Source of the DNA: Acuticoccus mangrovi
GTDB lineage: Bacteria > Pseudomonadota > Alphaproteobacteria > Rhizobiales > Amorphaceae
Reading direction: 5' to 3'
Assembly (NCBI RefSeq): GCF_016411865.1
Contig: NZ_JAEKJA010000002.1
Location: 1-64,000, forward strand
DNA: 64,000 nt
The notes under the pieces were generated by a model. The model worked only from the letters and a program-made list of their open reading frames with translations, was not told the origin of the DNA and did not search any database. Positions 57,201 to 64,000 of the stretch are shown in pieces. Each line of letters begins with the position of its first letter. Positions within the stretch are counted from its first letter, which is position 1. The position numbers were made by a program, and so were the translations under genes.

Positions 57201-57762
57201 CATCAAGGAGGTGGGGTTCGAACTCTATCAGTCGATGCTGGAGGAGACGGTGGCGGCCCTCAAGGACGGCGGCGAGGAGGTTGCCGACGACCACTGGTCG
57301 CCGCACATCTCGATCGGCATTCCGGTGCTCATTCCGGAGGACTACGTGCCGGACCTGCAGCTTCGGATGTCGCTCTATCGCCGCCTTGCCGACCTCGACA
57401 GCGCCCGCGAGATCGACGCCTTCGGCGCCGAGCTCGTCGACCGGTTCGGCAAGATCCCCGAAGAGGTCGAGTGGCTTCTGAAGATCGTCTACATCAAGAG
57501 CCTCTGCCGCCGGGCCAACGTCGAGAAGATCGACGCCGGGCCGAAGGGCTGCGTGATCGGCTTCCGCAACAACGAATTCGAGAATGCGGCGGGGCTCGTG
57601 CAGATGATCGCGGGGGAGGGCTCGCTCGCCAAGCTGCGGCCCGATCAGCGCATCGTGTTCGTGCGCGACTGGCCGGATGCCGACAAGCGCACCAAGGGCG
57701 TCGCCAACATCCTCGCCAAGCTCGCGCGCCTTGCCGAGGGGGACGCCAAAGCGGCGGCCTGA
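54226..57762 (+). CDS. mfd: Transcription-repair coupling factor
   Basis: The 1178-residue helicase removes RNA polymerase stalled at DNA damage and recruits UvrAB. It has the UvrB-like N-terminal domains (from about residue 40), a CarD-like RNA polymerase interaction domain (near 505, GDLVVHVDHGIGRFIGL), Walker A GDVGFGKTE near 652, the DEEQ box DEEQKFGVKHKERLK near 754, the helicase motif LYQIRGRVGRSKTRAYALL and a C-terminal TRCF domain. The ATG overlaps the sdhE stop by one base. Confidence 0.97.
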   Translation: MATKAKAKSIAEIKEAAKPNLKVLAERDLPAELTIENIPDGMEGEALSRLAAARAGPVIFVARDGARQKAAENALAFFAPEVEMIRLPGWDCIPYDRASPSNIVQARRTAALARLAAGVKGPAVVMTTANAVLQRVPTPQVIRAAARHYKAGSEVAMKDIVAWLEDNAFLRTPTVREAGEYAVRGGIVDLFAPGADEPVRLDFFGDTLETIRPFERESQRTTGQWQAIDLVPMSEVVLTADAIRRFREGYLRRFGAATKDDILYHSVSEGVRATGVEHWLPLFHEELANIFDYAPDAPVVIDHLAEDAMAKRIAEIEDHFAARESAIGKSGTPYNPLPPATLYFCDAQARVFEGHAQIRLSPFATPEDGKVHRVPAGGRVGRSFAAERAAGNVNIFTALIEHVNRLRAEGLRVIVAAWSEGSRDRLSQVLKDHGLKQADFVASFAEVEALTKSHAALAVLELEEGFETPHYAVIAEQDVLGDRLVSSARRRKRDADVLTEVASLAAGDLVVHVDHGIGRFIGLKTLQAAGAPHDCVEIAYHNDDKLYLPVENIDLLSRYGSDSEAVILDRLGGAGWQARKAKMKERVREIADELIKTAAARLMRKAPVIEPPTGVYDEFVAKFPYNETDDQLSAIEAVADDLAAGRPMDRLICGDVGFGKTEIAIRAAFLTAMTGRQVALIVPTTLLARQHFKTFAERFKGLPVRVAQASRLVGAKEMKKVRDGLKSGEVDVVIGTHALLAKGIEFRDLALLIVDEEQKFGVKHKERLKALKQDVHVLTLSATPIPRTMQLALTGVRELSLIATPPVDRLTVRTFIAPFDALTIREALLRERYRGGQSFYVCPRISDLAGQKEFLDQHVPEVKVAVAHGRMSPTELDDVMNAFYDGQYDVLLATTIVESGLDIPTANTLIVHRADMFGLAQLYQIRGRVGRSKTRAYALLTTPVDKTLTATAQRRLKVLQSLDTLGAGFQLASHDLDIRGAGNLLGEEQSGHIKEVGFELYQSMLEETVAALKDGGEEVADDHWSPHISIGIPVLIPEDYVPDLQLRMSLYRRLADLDSAREIDAFGAELVDRFGKIPEEVEWLLKIVYIKSLCRRANVEKIDAGPKGCVIGFRNNEFENAAGLVQMIAGEGSLAKLRPDQRIVFVRDWPDADKRTKGVANILAKLARLAEGDAKAAA

Positions 57763-57793
57763 CGCCGCGCGCTCTCGCCCACCCATTGTTCTA

Positions 57794-57839
57794 CCTGGAA
57801 GGCATCGTATGGTTCGCCTGGAACCATATTATTTCCAGG
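57794..57839 (+). promoter_or_regulatory. Alternative hairpins in the peroxidase leader
   Basis: TATGGTTC (57808-57815) pairs with GAACCATA (57821-57828), followed by a TTATTT tract as in a terminator. CCTGGAA occurs at 57794-57800 and again at 57817-57823; each copy can pair with TTCCAGG (57833-57839), which includes part of the ribosome-binding site CAGGGAG of the peroxidase gene. The second pairing excludes the first hairpin. Confidence 0.5.
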
Positions 57840-57852
57840 GAGATCGATTTTC

Positions 57853-59913
57853 ATGCGGCGGGTCCTACTGAGTGGCGTGGCGCTATTGGCGCTGACGGCG
57901 ACGGCGAGCGCGCAGGGCTCCCACGCCAACCCCCAATATCCGAGTCCGGAGGCGTTTCAGCGCGCCGGGGAGGGGGCGAACATCGGCGGCTTCGGCCGCC
58001 TCTTTCCCGTGCGGGCGCCCGATACGCCCGGCGGCCTCCTGCCGCACCCGAGCCCGCGCTACGACCTGCAGCGGCTCGGCGAGCGCATGACCGTTGAGGA
58101 GACGGGAGAAGCGCCCTCCAACATGCCGGCGGGCTACGTCTTCCTCGGCCAGTTCATCGACCACGACATCACCTTCGACACGGTGACGGGCTTCGACAAG
58201 ATCGCCGCCACCGGCGACATCGAGAACGCCCGCACCGCCGATCTCGACCTCGACTGCGTCTACGGCGGCGGGCCGGAGCGCACCCCCTATCTCTATGACG
58301 GCCCCTATCTGCGCGTCGGCGCGATCACCGTGCAGGCCGGCGATCCCGCCCGCGAGCGCCACGACGTGCTGCGCGCGAGCCCGCCCGGCAAGCCCACCGC
58401 CGTCATCGGCGATCCGCGCAACGACGAGAACTTCATCGTCTCCCAGGTGCAGCAGGCCTTCATCGCCTACCACAACCGCATGGTCGACCGCGTTCTGGAA
58501 GGGGAGGCGGAAGCGGCGCGTGAGGTCGTGCGGCGCTATCAGGCCGCGGGTGGCGGCGTCGGCCGCGAGGCGCACGTCGGCGCGCGCGCGGCCGGGGAGG
58601 GGGCGAGCCTCTCCCAGATCGTCGCCGCGGCACGGGCGCGCGGCGGCGCCGAGGCAGCGGGCCCGGGCGGCACCATCGACCGCGCCTTCGTGCTGCAGAT
58701 CGCCGAGGAGTCGGGGCGCGTCGGAGAAATCCTGGAACTCGCCCGCGAGCTCACCATCCACCACTATCACCGCGTGATCGCGGAGGACTTCATCCCCCGC
58801 ATCATCGGCATCGCCCGCACCCGCGACATCCTGGAGAACGGGCGGGACTTCTATTTTCCGAACGGCTTCCGCACCGCCGACGGCACGGTGACCGAGCCGT
58901 TCATCCCGCTGGAGTTCGCCGCGGCGGCCTACCGCTTCGGCCACTCCCAGGTGCCGGGGCTGATGCGCCTGCGCGGCGGCCGCTCCGATGCGGTGCTCGC
59001 CGAGCTCTTCAGCGCCGACAAGGCGGGTCAGTCGCCCAACTTCCTGAAGCCCGACGGCTTCACCCCCACCCGCCTCGACATCGGCTCGCTGGCGATCGAC
59101 TGGAACCTCTTCATCCCGATCCACGGCAATCCGGGGCTGGTGCAGCGGGCGCGGCGGCTCGACACGACGCTCGCCGATCCGCTCGCCCATCTCCATCGCG
59201 TGGGGGTGGTGGGGCCGGGCGGGCTCGGCAATCTCGCGAGCCGCAACCTCACCCGCGGCCTCACCTACCAGCTGCCGAGCGGCCAGGCGCTCGCGGCGGT
59301 GATCCTGCAGCGCCTCGCCGAGCGCGGCGTGCTCGACAAGGTCTATCCGTCCGACGGCGCGGACGGCGTCGAGGACTACATCCTGCCCGCCGACGCGGTG
59401 ACGCGGGAGACCCTCGCCCTCGGCGTGACGCCGCTCTGGTACTACATCCTGCAGGAGGCGAACGCGTTCGGCGCGTCCTACGACGCCAACGTTCCGGGCG
59501 CCGAAAGCCTCGCCCAGGATCCGGGTGCGGCGATGGCGCTGCCGGCGGCGGTATCGCTGTCGCGCAGCGCGCAGGAGGCGCGGGTGCGCCACACAACGGG
59601 CGCGACGCTCGGTCCCGTCGGCGGCACGCTCGTCGGCGAGGTGCTGCTCGGCCTCGTGGAATATCACCGCAGCGAAAGCGGCAAGGGCGTCGACCTCAAT
59701 ACCCCGCTCGCCTATGCGACGCTCGGCCTCGAACCGATCGCGGAAGGGGACCTGCCGGCGATGACCGAGACGGAGGTCGACGACGTCGGCGGCGTCGCCT
59801 TCGGCCGGCGCTATCTCTTCCGCAACTTCCTGCACGATGCGGGCGTGTCCGGCACGCCGCTTGCTCGCGACGTGTGCGTCGGCGCGGCATTGCGTGTTGA
59901 CGAGGGCTGCTGA
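57853..59913 (+). CDS. Secreted animal-type heme peroxidase
   Basis: The 686-residue protein has a signal peptide (1 to about 20, ending ASAQG) and the animal heme peroxidase fold. The distal-site motif GQFIDHDITF lies near residue 99-108, and the proximal haem-ligand helix AAAYRFGHSQVPG near 357-369. Bacterial relatives are exported and oxidise halides, phenols or other compounds with hydrogen peroxide. The start is preceded by CAGGGAG. The C-terminus includes two cysteines (near residues 676 and 686). It stands apart from mfd. Confidence 0.9.
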   Translation: MRRVLLSGVALLALTATASAQGSHANPQYPSPEAFQRAGEGANIGGFGRLFPVRAPDTPGGLLPHPSPRYDLQRLGERMTVEETGEAPSNMPAGYVFLGQFIDHDITFDTVTGFDKIAATGDIENARTADLDLDCVYGGGPERTPYLYDGPYLRVGAITVQAGDPARERHDVLRASPPGKPTAVIGDPRNDENFIVSQVQQAFIAYHNRMVDRVLEGEAEAAREVVRRYQAAGGGVGREAHVGARAAGEGASLSQIVAAARARGGAEAAGPGGTIDRAFVLQIAEESGRVGEILELARELTIHHYHRVIAEDFIPRIIGIARTRDILENGRDFYFPNGFRTADGTVTEPFIPLEFAAAAYRFGHSQVPGLMRLRGGRSDAVLAELFSADKAGQSPNFLKPDGFTPTRLDIGSLAIDWNLFIPIHGNPGLVQRARRLDTTLADPLAHLHRVGVVGPGGLGNLASRNLTRGLTYQLPSGQALAAVILQRLAERGVLDKVYPSDGADGVEDYILPADAVTRETLALGVTPLWYYILQEANAFGASYDANVPGAESLAQDPGAAMALPAAVSLSRSAQEARVRHTTGATLGPVGGTLVGEVLLGLVEYHRSESGKGVDLNTPLAYATLGLEPIAEGDLPAMTETEVDDVGGVAFGRRYLFRNFLHDAGVSGTPLARDVCVGAALRVDEGC

Positions 59914-59964
59914 TCACGCAAGGTGCCGGTGGATGATCGGACCTGCGAGGCGAGAGGACGGGGG

Positions 59965-60696
59965 ATGGCGGACGATACGGTGCGGATTGCGATGTGGTCG
60001 GGGCCGCGCAACCTTTCGACCGCGATGATGCGCTCGTTCGGCGCCCGCGCCGACACCGCGGTGTGGGACGAGCCCTTCTACGCCGCCTACCTCTTCGCCA
60101 CCGGCCTCGATCATCCGATGCGCTCCGACATCATCGCCAACTACGATACCGACCCCGAAGTCATCGCCGCGCGATGCCTGGGCCCGGTGCCGGGCGGCAA
60201 GCCGGTATTTTATCAGAAGCACATGACCCACCACATGGTGGACGGCTTCGATCTCGGCTGGACCGCGGGTGTCACCAACGTCTTCCTCATTCGCGAGCCG
60301 CATCTGGTGGCGGCGAGCTACGAGGCGAAGCGGGAGGAGGCGACGCTCGACGATCTCGGCGTGCGGCGCCAGCGCGAGCTGTTCGAGCGCGAGGCCGACC
60401 GCCTCGGTCACGCGCCGCCGGTGGTGGACGCGACGCGCATCGCCAACGCCCCGGAGGCGACGCTGACGGCTCTCTGCGGCGCCATCGGCATCCCTTTTGA
60501 TTCCTCGATGCTCGCCTGGCCCGCCGGGTCGCGGCCGGAAGACGGGGTATGGGCGGCCCACTGGTACGCCTCGGTGGAGAACTCCACCGGCTTCGCGCCC
60601 GCCCGCGTCGCCGAGCCGCTGCTCACCGACCACGCCCGCGCCCTCGCCGAGCGCGCCGCCCCCTACTACGACGCCTTGGCCGCCCACGCCCTCTGA
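59965..60696 (+). CDS. Sulfotransferase-like family protein
   Basis: The 243-residue protein has SGPRNLSTAMMRSFG near residue 12 (P-loop of a sulfotransferase fold) and DEPFYAAYL, and matches a family often called sulfotransferase-like. This family lacks a proved reaction. The ATG at 59965 is preceded by GAGAGGACGGGGG; a GTG 42 bases upstream is possible. It follows the peroxidase by 51 bases. Confidence 0.75.
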   Translation: MADDTVRIAMWSGPRNLSTAMMRSFGARADTAVWDEPFYAAYLFATGLDHPMRSDIIANYDTDPEVIAARCLGPVPGGKPVFYQKHMTHHMVDGFDLGWTAGVTNVFLIREPHLVAASYEAKREEATLDDLGVRRQRELFEREADRLGHAPPVVDATRIANAPEATLTALCGAIGIPFDSSMLAWPAGSRPEDGVWAAHWYASVENSTGFAPARVAEPLLTDHARALAERAAPYYDALAAHAL

Positions 60697-60835
60697 CGAT
60701 GCCGCGACCGCGAGCGCGACCTCTCTCAGGCAGCCGACCGCCGACCGGACCGCTCCGCCCGCAACGCAAGGGGATCAGCGTGCCCTTCGCCCACCGATCG
60801 AACACCACCGCCGCCGCCAGCCGCCGCGATCGGCC

Positions 60836-62170
60836 ATGATGAACCGCGTTCTCGGCAGGCCGCCGCGGCCGGACAAGGCGCTCGCGGGCGTTCATTGGGC
60901 CGCCCAATCGCGCGAGCCCCACGTGCCGCGGCCGACGCTCGACGACGATCTCGACGTCGACATCGCCGTGGTGGGCGGCGGCTTCAGCGGCCTCTCGATC
61001 GCCCGCGCCGCCGCCGCGACGGGCGCGCGCGTCGCCGTGTTCGAGGCCGGCCGCATCGGCAACGGCGCATCGGGACGCAACGCCGGCTTCGCGGTGCCGC
61101 ACTTTGCCGGAGCGATCCGGGTGTCGGACGTCGTGCGCTGGCTCGGCAAGAAGAAGGGCGAGGCGCTCGCCACCCTCGTCACCGAGGGGCCGTCGCGGGT
61201 GATGGAGACCGTGCGCCGCTATCAGATCGCGTGCGACGCGGAACAGAACGGCTGGATCCAGCCCGCCCATTCGAACGATTCGCTCGCGAAGATCCGCGCC
61301 GCCTACGAGGATTGGCGCGCCTTCGGAGCGCCGGTGGACTGGCTCGACGGGGAGGGCATCCGCGCCGCCATCGGCTCCACCACCTATGTCGGCGGCTGGC
61401 AGCGGGCGAATGGGGCGACGGTGAACCCCACGGCGCTGGTGCGCGGCATCGCGCGCGCCGCGGCCAACGAGGGCGTGCTGCTCTTCGAGGAGAGCCCGGC
61501 GAGCCACGTCGCCCAGGAGGAGGGCGGCCGGCCGATCCTCACCGTCAACGGCCACCGGGTCCGCGCCCGCCGCCTGGCGCTCGCCACCAACGGCTACACC
61601 GAGCCGCTCGTCGGCAAGGAGGCGAGGGCGCTCGTGCCGATCCAGCTCTTCCACACGATGACGGAGCCGCTGTCCGAAGAGATGCGCGGCTGGCTCCTGC
61701 CGGGGCGGGCCTGCTTCACCGATATCCGCAAGTCCGGCGGGTTCGGCCGCTACGATCGGGACGGGCGGCTCCTGTCGGGCGGCCTCGTCTTCGCCCCGAG
61801 CGCCACGCGCCGGACCGGCGAGCGGCACGCCTATCGCCGGATGCGCGACATTTTCCCCAACATCGGCCATCCCCCGCTCGTCGCCTACTGGACCGGATGG
61901 TGCGCCGCCACCGACAACCACATCCCACGAATTCAGCGGCTTGGACCCAACATCTTCTCACTCGCCGGATACGCGACGCGCGGCGTCTGCCTGTCGCAGA
62001 TGACGGGTGCGGCACTTGGCGCGGTCATGGGGGAGGGGGCCGCCCTCGACGACCTGCCTCTCGAGGTGCATGAGGGGCCCGCCGTGATCCCTTGGCATCG
62101 GCTGAAGGCGGCCGGCGCGCAGCTCATCTTCCCCTGGCTTTCGGCCATGGACCGCATGGGTTTCAGCTGA
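60836..62170 (+). CDS. FAD-dependent oxidoreductase, DAO family
   Basis: The 444-residue flavoprotein has the dinucleotide motif DIAVVGGGFSGLSIARAA near residue 43, GNGASGRNAGFAVP after it, and a late TGWCAATDNHIPRIQRLGPNIFSLAGYATRGV block. This group (glycine oxidase/D-amino acid oxidase/gamma-glutamylputrescine oxidase type) oxidises amines or amino acids. Two ATG codons lie in tandem at 60836 and 60839; neither has a strong ribosome-binding site. Confidence 0.85.
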   Translation: MMNRVLGRPPRPDKALAGVHWAAQSREPHVPRPTLDDDLDVDIAVVGGGFSGLSIARAAAATGARVAVFEAGRIGNGASGRNAGFAVPHFAGAIRVSDVVRWLGKKKGEALATLVTEGPSRVMETVRRYQIACDAEQNGWIQPAHSNDSLAKIRAAYEDWRAFGAPVDWLDGEGIRAAIGSTTYVGGWQRANGATVNPTALVRGIARAAANEGVLLFEESPASHVAQEEGGRPILTVNGHRVRARRLALATNGYTEPLVGKEARALVPIQLFHTMTEPLSEEMRGWLLPGRACFTDIRKSGGFGRYDRDGRLLSGGLVFAPSATRRTGERHAYRRMRDIFPNIGHPPLVAYWTGWCAATDNHIPRIQRLGPNIFSLAGYATRGVCLSQMTGAALGAVMGEGAALDDLPLEVHEGPAVIPWHRLKAAGAQLIFPWLSAMDRMGFS

Positions 62171-62316
62171 GTCGCGCCGACTGTTGCAATTATGTCGATC
62201 TCTTAAGTTTCTGTTGAGAGACTTTGGACAACACGGTGGGCAGTCGGTTTTCCTCAGACTAGTGTTCCGGCTGCGAAAGTGTAGTGAGTCGTCGCCCAGA
62301 CGGAGGTGTCCGCGTC

Positions 62317-63321
62317 GTGTCCAGCGTCCAATGTCGGTGGCTATTGCCCTTTGCCCTTCTGATGGGCGCGGTGAGCCTTGCGGGCTGCAACGGCACGATC
62401 GCCTCGCTCGAGCCGGCGCTCTCCACCACCACCGCGTCCAATGACGACGACGGCGGCGATGGCGAGGGCCGTAAGATGATCGGCAAGCCCTACAAGGTGG
62501 GCGGCCGCTGGTTCCACCCGCAGGAAGACAAGGACTACGACGAGGTCGGCATGGCCTCCTGGTATGGTGCGGATTTCCATGGCAAGCGCACTGCCAACGG
62601 CGAGCGCTTCAACCAGAATGCCTTGAGCGCGGCCCATCCCACGCTGCCACTTCCCTCCTATGTGCGCGTCACCGCGGTGAAGAGCGGCAAGTCCGTCGTC
62701 GTGCGCGTCAACGATCGCGGGCCGTTCCACAAGGGCCGCATCATCGACGTGTCGCGCGCCGCGGCCGACGAGCTCGGCATTCGCCGGGCGGGCCGGGCCA
62801 AGGTCCGCGTCGAATATCTCGGCGAGGCGGAGATCGGCGGGGGCGACAAGGAAACCCACATGGCCGCGCTCAAGTACGGCACCACGTCGAAGAAGTCGAA
62901 GTCGAAGTCGGGGAGCGGTGGCCTGTTCGGCTTCGGCAAGCGCGAGGAGAAGGACGAGAAGCCCGTCGAGGTGCGGCTCGCCGCCGCGGCGCCGACGCCG
63001 TCTCCGGCGGGCTCGCCGCTGCCGGGCGTCAACGTGCCGATCGTGCACCGTCCGGAGCCCGTCACCGCCGTCGCCTTCCAGGAGACCGAGGAGGCCAAGA
63101 GCGGCGCCATCGACGCGGTGATCGCCATGAACGCCGACGGCGAGGAAGAGATGCCGATGGTGGAATCGAAGAAGCCGGTGGCGATCAAGCCGTTGCCGGC
63201 GACCGCCTTGGAGCATAGCGAGGAGCGCGTGATGGGGGCGCACGATCTCTTCGCCGCCATTGACACTACCACCGGCGGCGCGGGCGAGTTGCACGGGTCG
63301 ACGTCCGCGCAGCCGCAATAG
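62317..63321 (+). CDS. rlpA: Septal ring lytic transglycosylase RlpA family lipoprotein
   Basis: The 334-residue lipoprotein has a signal peptide with lipobox LAGC (cysteine 24) and a double-psi beta-barrel with MASWYGADFHGKRTANGERFN near residue 80 and VVVRVNDRGPFHKGRIIDVSRAAADELG near 130. RlpA cleaves glycan strands lacking stem peptides at the division site. The C-terminal half is charged and low-complexity (KKSKSKSGSGG) with no SPOR domain seen. GTG at 62317 follows GGAGG; a GTG at 62284 is possible. Confidence 0.88.
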   Translation: MSSVQCRWLLPFALLMGAVSLAGCNGTIASLEPALSTTTASNDDDGGDGEGRKMIGKPYKVGGRWFHPQEDKDYDEVGMASWYGADFHGKRTANGERFNQNALSAAHPTLPLPSYVRVTAVKSGKSVVVRVNDRGPFHKGRIIDVSRAAADELGIRRAGRAKVRVEYLGEAEIGGGDKETHMAALKYGTTSKKSKSKSGSGGLFGFGKREEKDEKPVEVRLAAAAPTPSPAGSPLPGVNVPIVHRPEPVTAVAFQETEEAKSGAIDAVIAMNADGEEEMPMVESKKPVAIKPLPATALEHSEERVMGAHDLFAAIDTTTGGAGELHGSTSAQPQ

Positions 63322-63369
63322 TCCGGCGGTCCCGTACCGCGGAGGCGAAGCGGGCCGGGCGGAATAGCG

Positions 63370-64000
63370 ATGCGCGGCGCATTCATCACATTCGAGGGCG
63401 GGGAAGGGGCCGGCAAGTCCACCCAGGCCGAGCGGCTCGCCGACCGCCTGCGCGAAGCGGGCCATGCGGTGACCCTCACCCGAGAGCCGGGCGGCTCCCC
63501 GTGGGCGGAGCGGCTGCGCGAGGCGCTCCTCAGCGACCGCGGCCGCGGCCTCGACGCCACCCAGCAAGCGATCCTGTTCGCCGCCGCCCGGGCGGACCAC
63601 GTTGAGACCGTCATCGCCCCGGCGCTGCGGGCGGGTCAGGTGGTGATCTGCGACCGCTTCTCCGATTCCACCGAGGCCTATCAGGGAAGCCTCGGCGCCC
63701 CTCAGCGATTGCTGGCGCTGCTGCGCATCGTGGCGGTAGGATCCTTGATGCCCGATCTCACGCTCATATTGGATGTGCCGCCCGACGTCGGGCGGGCGCG
63801 GGCGGAGCAGCGTACCGCTCTCGACGCCTTCGAGCGCGACGAGGAGGCCGTGCAGACGAAGCGCCGGGACGCGTTCCTCGCAATCGCGGCGCGCGAGCCG
63901 GAGCGGTGCGCCGTGATCGACGCATCCGGCTCGCCGGACGACGTCGCCCAGCGCATCGACGCCGCCGTCGCCGAGCGGCTCGGCGTGCTGGACGGATCGT
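63370..64000 (+). CDS. tmk: Thymidylate kinase, cut by the window end
   Basis: The reading frame is open to the last base (210 codons seen). It starts MRGAFITFEGGEGAGKSTQAERL with the P-loop GGEGAGKS, then DRFSDSTEAYQG near residue 97 (DR(Y/F) motif and dTMP-site), and a LID-like region around residue 153. It phosphorylates dTMP to dTDP. It follows rlpA by 48 bases. Confidence 0.93.
   Translation, partial: MRGAFITFEGGEGAGKSTQAERLADRLREAGHAVTLTREPGGSPWAERLREALLSDRGRGLDATQQAILFAAARADHVETVIAPALRAGQVVICDRFSDSTEAYQGSLGAPQRLLALLRIVAVGSLMPDLTLILDVPPDVGRARAEQRTALDAFERDEEAVQTKRRDAFLAIAAREPERCAVIDASGSPDDVAQRIDAAVAERLGVLDGS

Overview
The window is about 64 kb of very GC-rich (roughly two-thirds or more G+C), densely coding bacterial chromosome. 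Gene content and order point to an alphaproteobacterium, most likely of the Hyphomicrobiales (Rhizobiales). The reasons are a B12-dependent class II ribonucleotide reductase (NrdJ) of the long alphaproteobacterial type, a RibB with a degenerate cyclohydrolase-like tail, the recG / sdhE-mfd arrangement, divIC followed by pdhA and a lipoyl-domain-bearing pdhB, a fused aerobic-type indolepyruvate oxidoreductase beside an Lrp regulator, and DUF502 next to glmS. No tRNA, rRNA, insertion sequence, prophage or CRISPR array was seen. The genus cannot be named from the sequence alone.

Layout. (1) 1-4210: a bidirectional terminator, nrdJ on the minus strand, and a regulatory region with a 14-bp NrdR-like palindrome. 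(2) 4211-10814, minus strand: a LysR-headed operon with a two-ATPase-domain protein, two permeases, a BMP-family lipoprotein-like binding protein (nucleoside-type importer) and a methyltransferase; ribB lies divergently. (3) 12163-21829: a sugar or sugar-alcohol catabolic locus built around a SorC-family regulator, with one SDR dehydrogenase behind the regulator and a divergent operon of split transketolase, GlpK-like FGGY kinase, RbsC/RbsB/RbsA-type transporter and a second SDR. (4) 21894-29955: an old yellow enzyme, a MaoC hydratase, the Lrp / indolepyruvate oxidoreductase pair, and a P1 peptidase overlapping a secreted unknown protein. (5) 30117-39716: amino-sugar precursor and central metabolism genes (glmU, a small acidic repeat protein, glmS, DUF502, glyQ, divIC, pdhA, pdhB).

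(6) 39775-48973: a surface-glycan locus with two strands diverging from about 44.2 kb: glycosyltransferases, an unknown protein, a sulfotransferase and an NPDV-repeat protein to the left; gmd, an rmd-like reductase and a large modular glycosyltransferase to the right. Together these suggest a deoxyhexose-containing (GDP-rhamnose-type), possibly sulfated, surface polysaccharide. (7) 48998-57762: a proline-rich imelysin, a membrane-bound class III cyclase, recG, sdhE and mfd. (8) 57853-64000: a secreted animal-type heme peroxidase with a structured leader, a sulfotransferase-like protein, a FAD oxidoreductase, the lipoprotein rlpA, and tmk cut by the window end.

The least explained parts are the split-transketolase sugar locus (candidate variant of an apulose- or pentulose-type pathway), the triple-repeat acidic protein between glmU and glmS, the glycan locus with its unknown protein, and the alternative hairpins in front of the peroxidase. 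Several usual partner genes are absent beside their mates (glyS after glyQ, pdhC after pdhB, dacA between rlpA and tmk). Almost all gene starts given here were picked from ribosome-binding sites and family alignments by eye.
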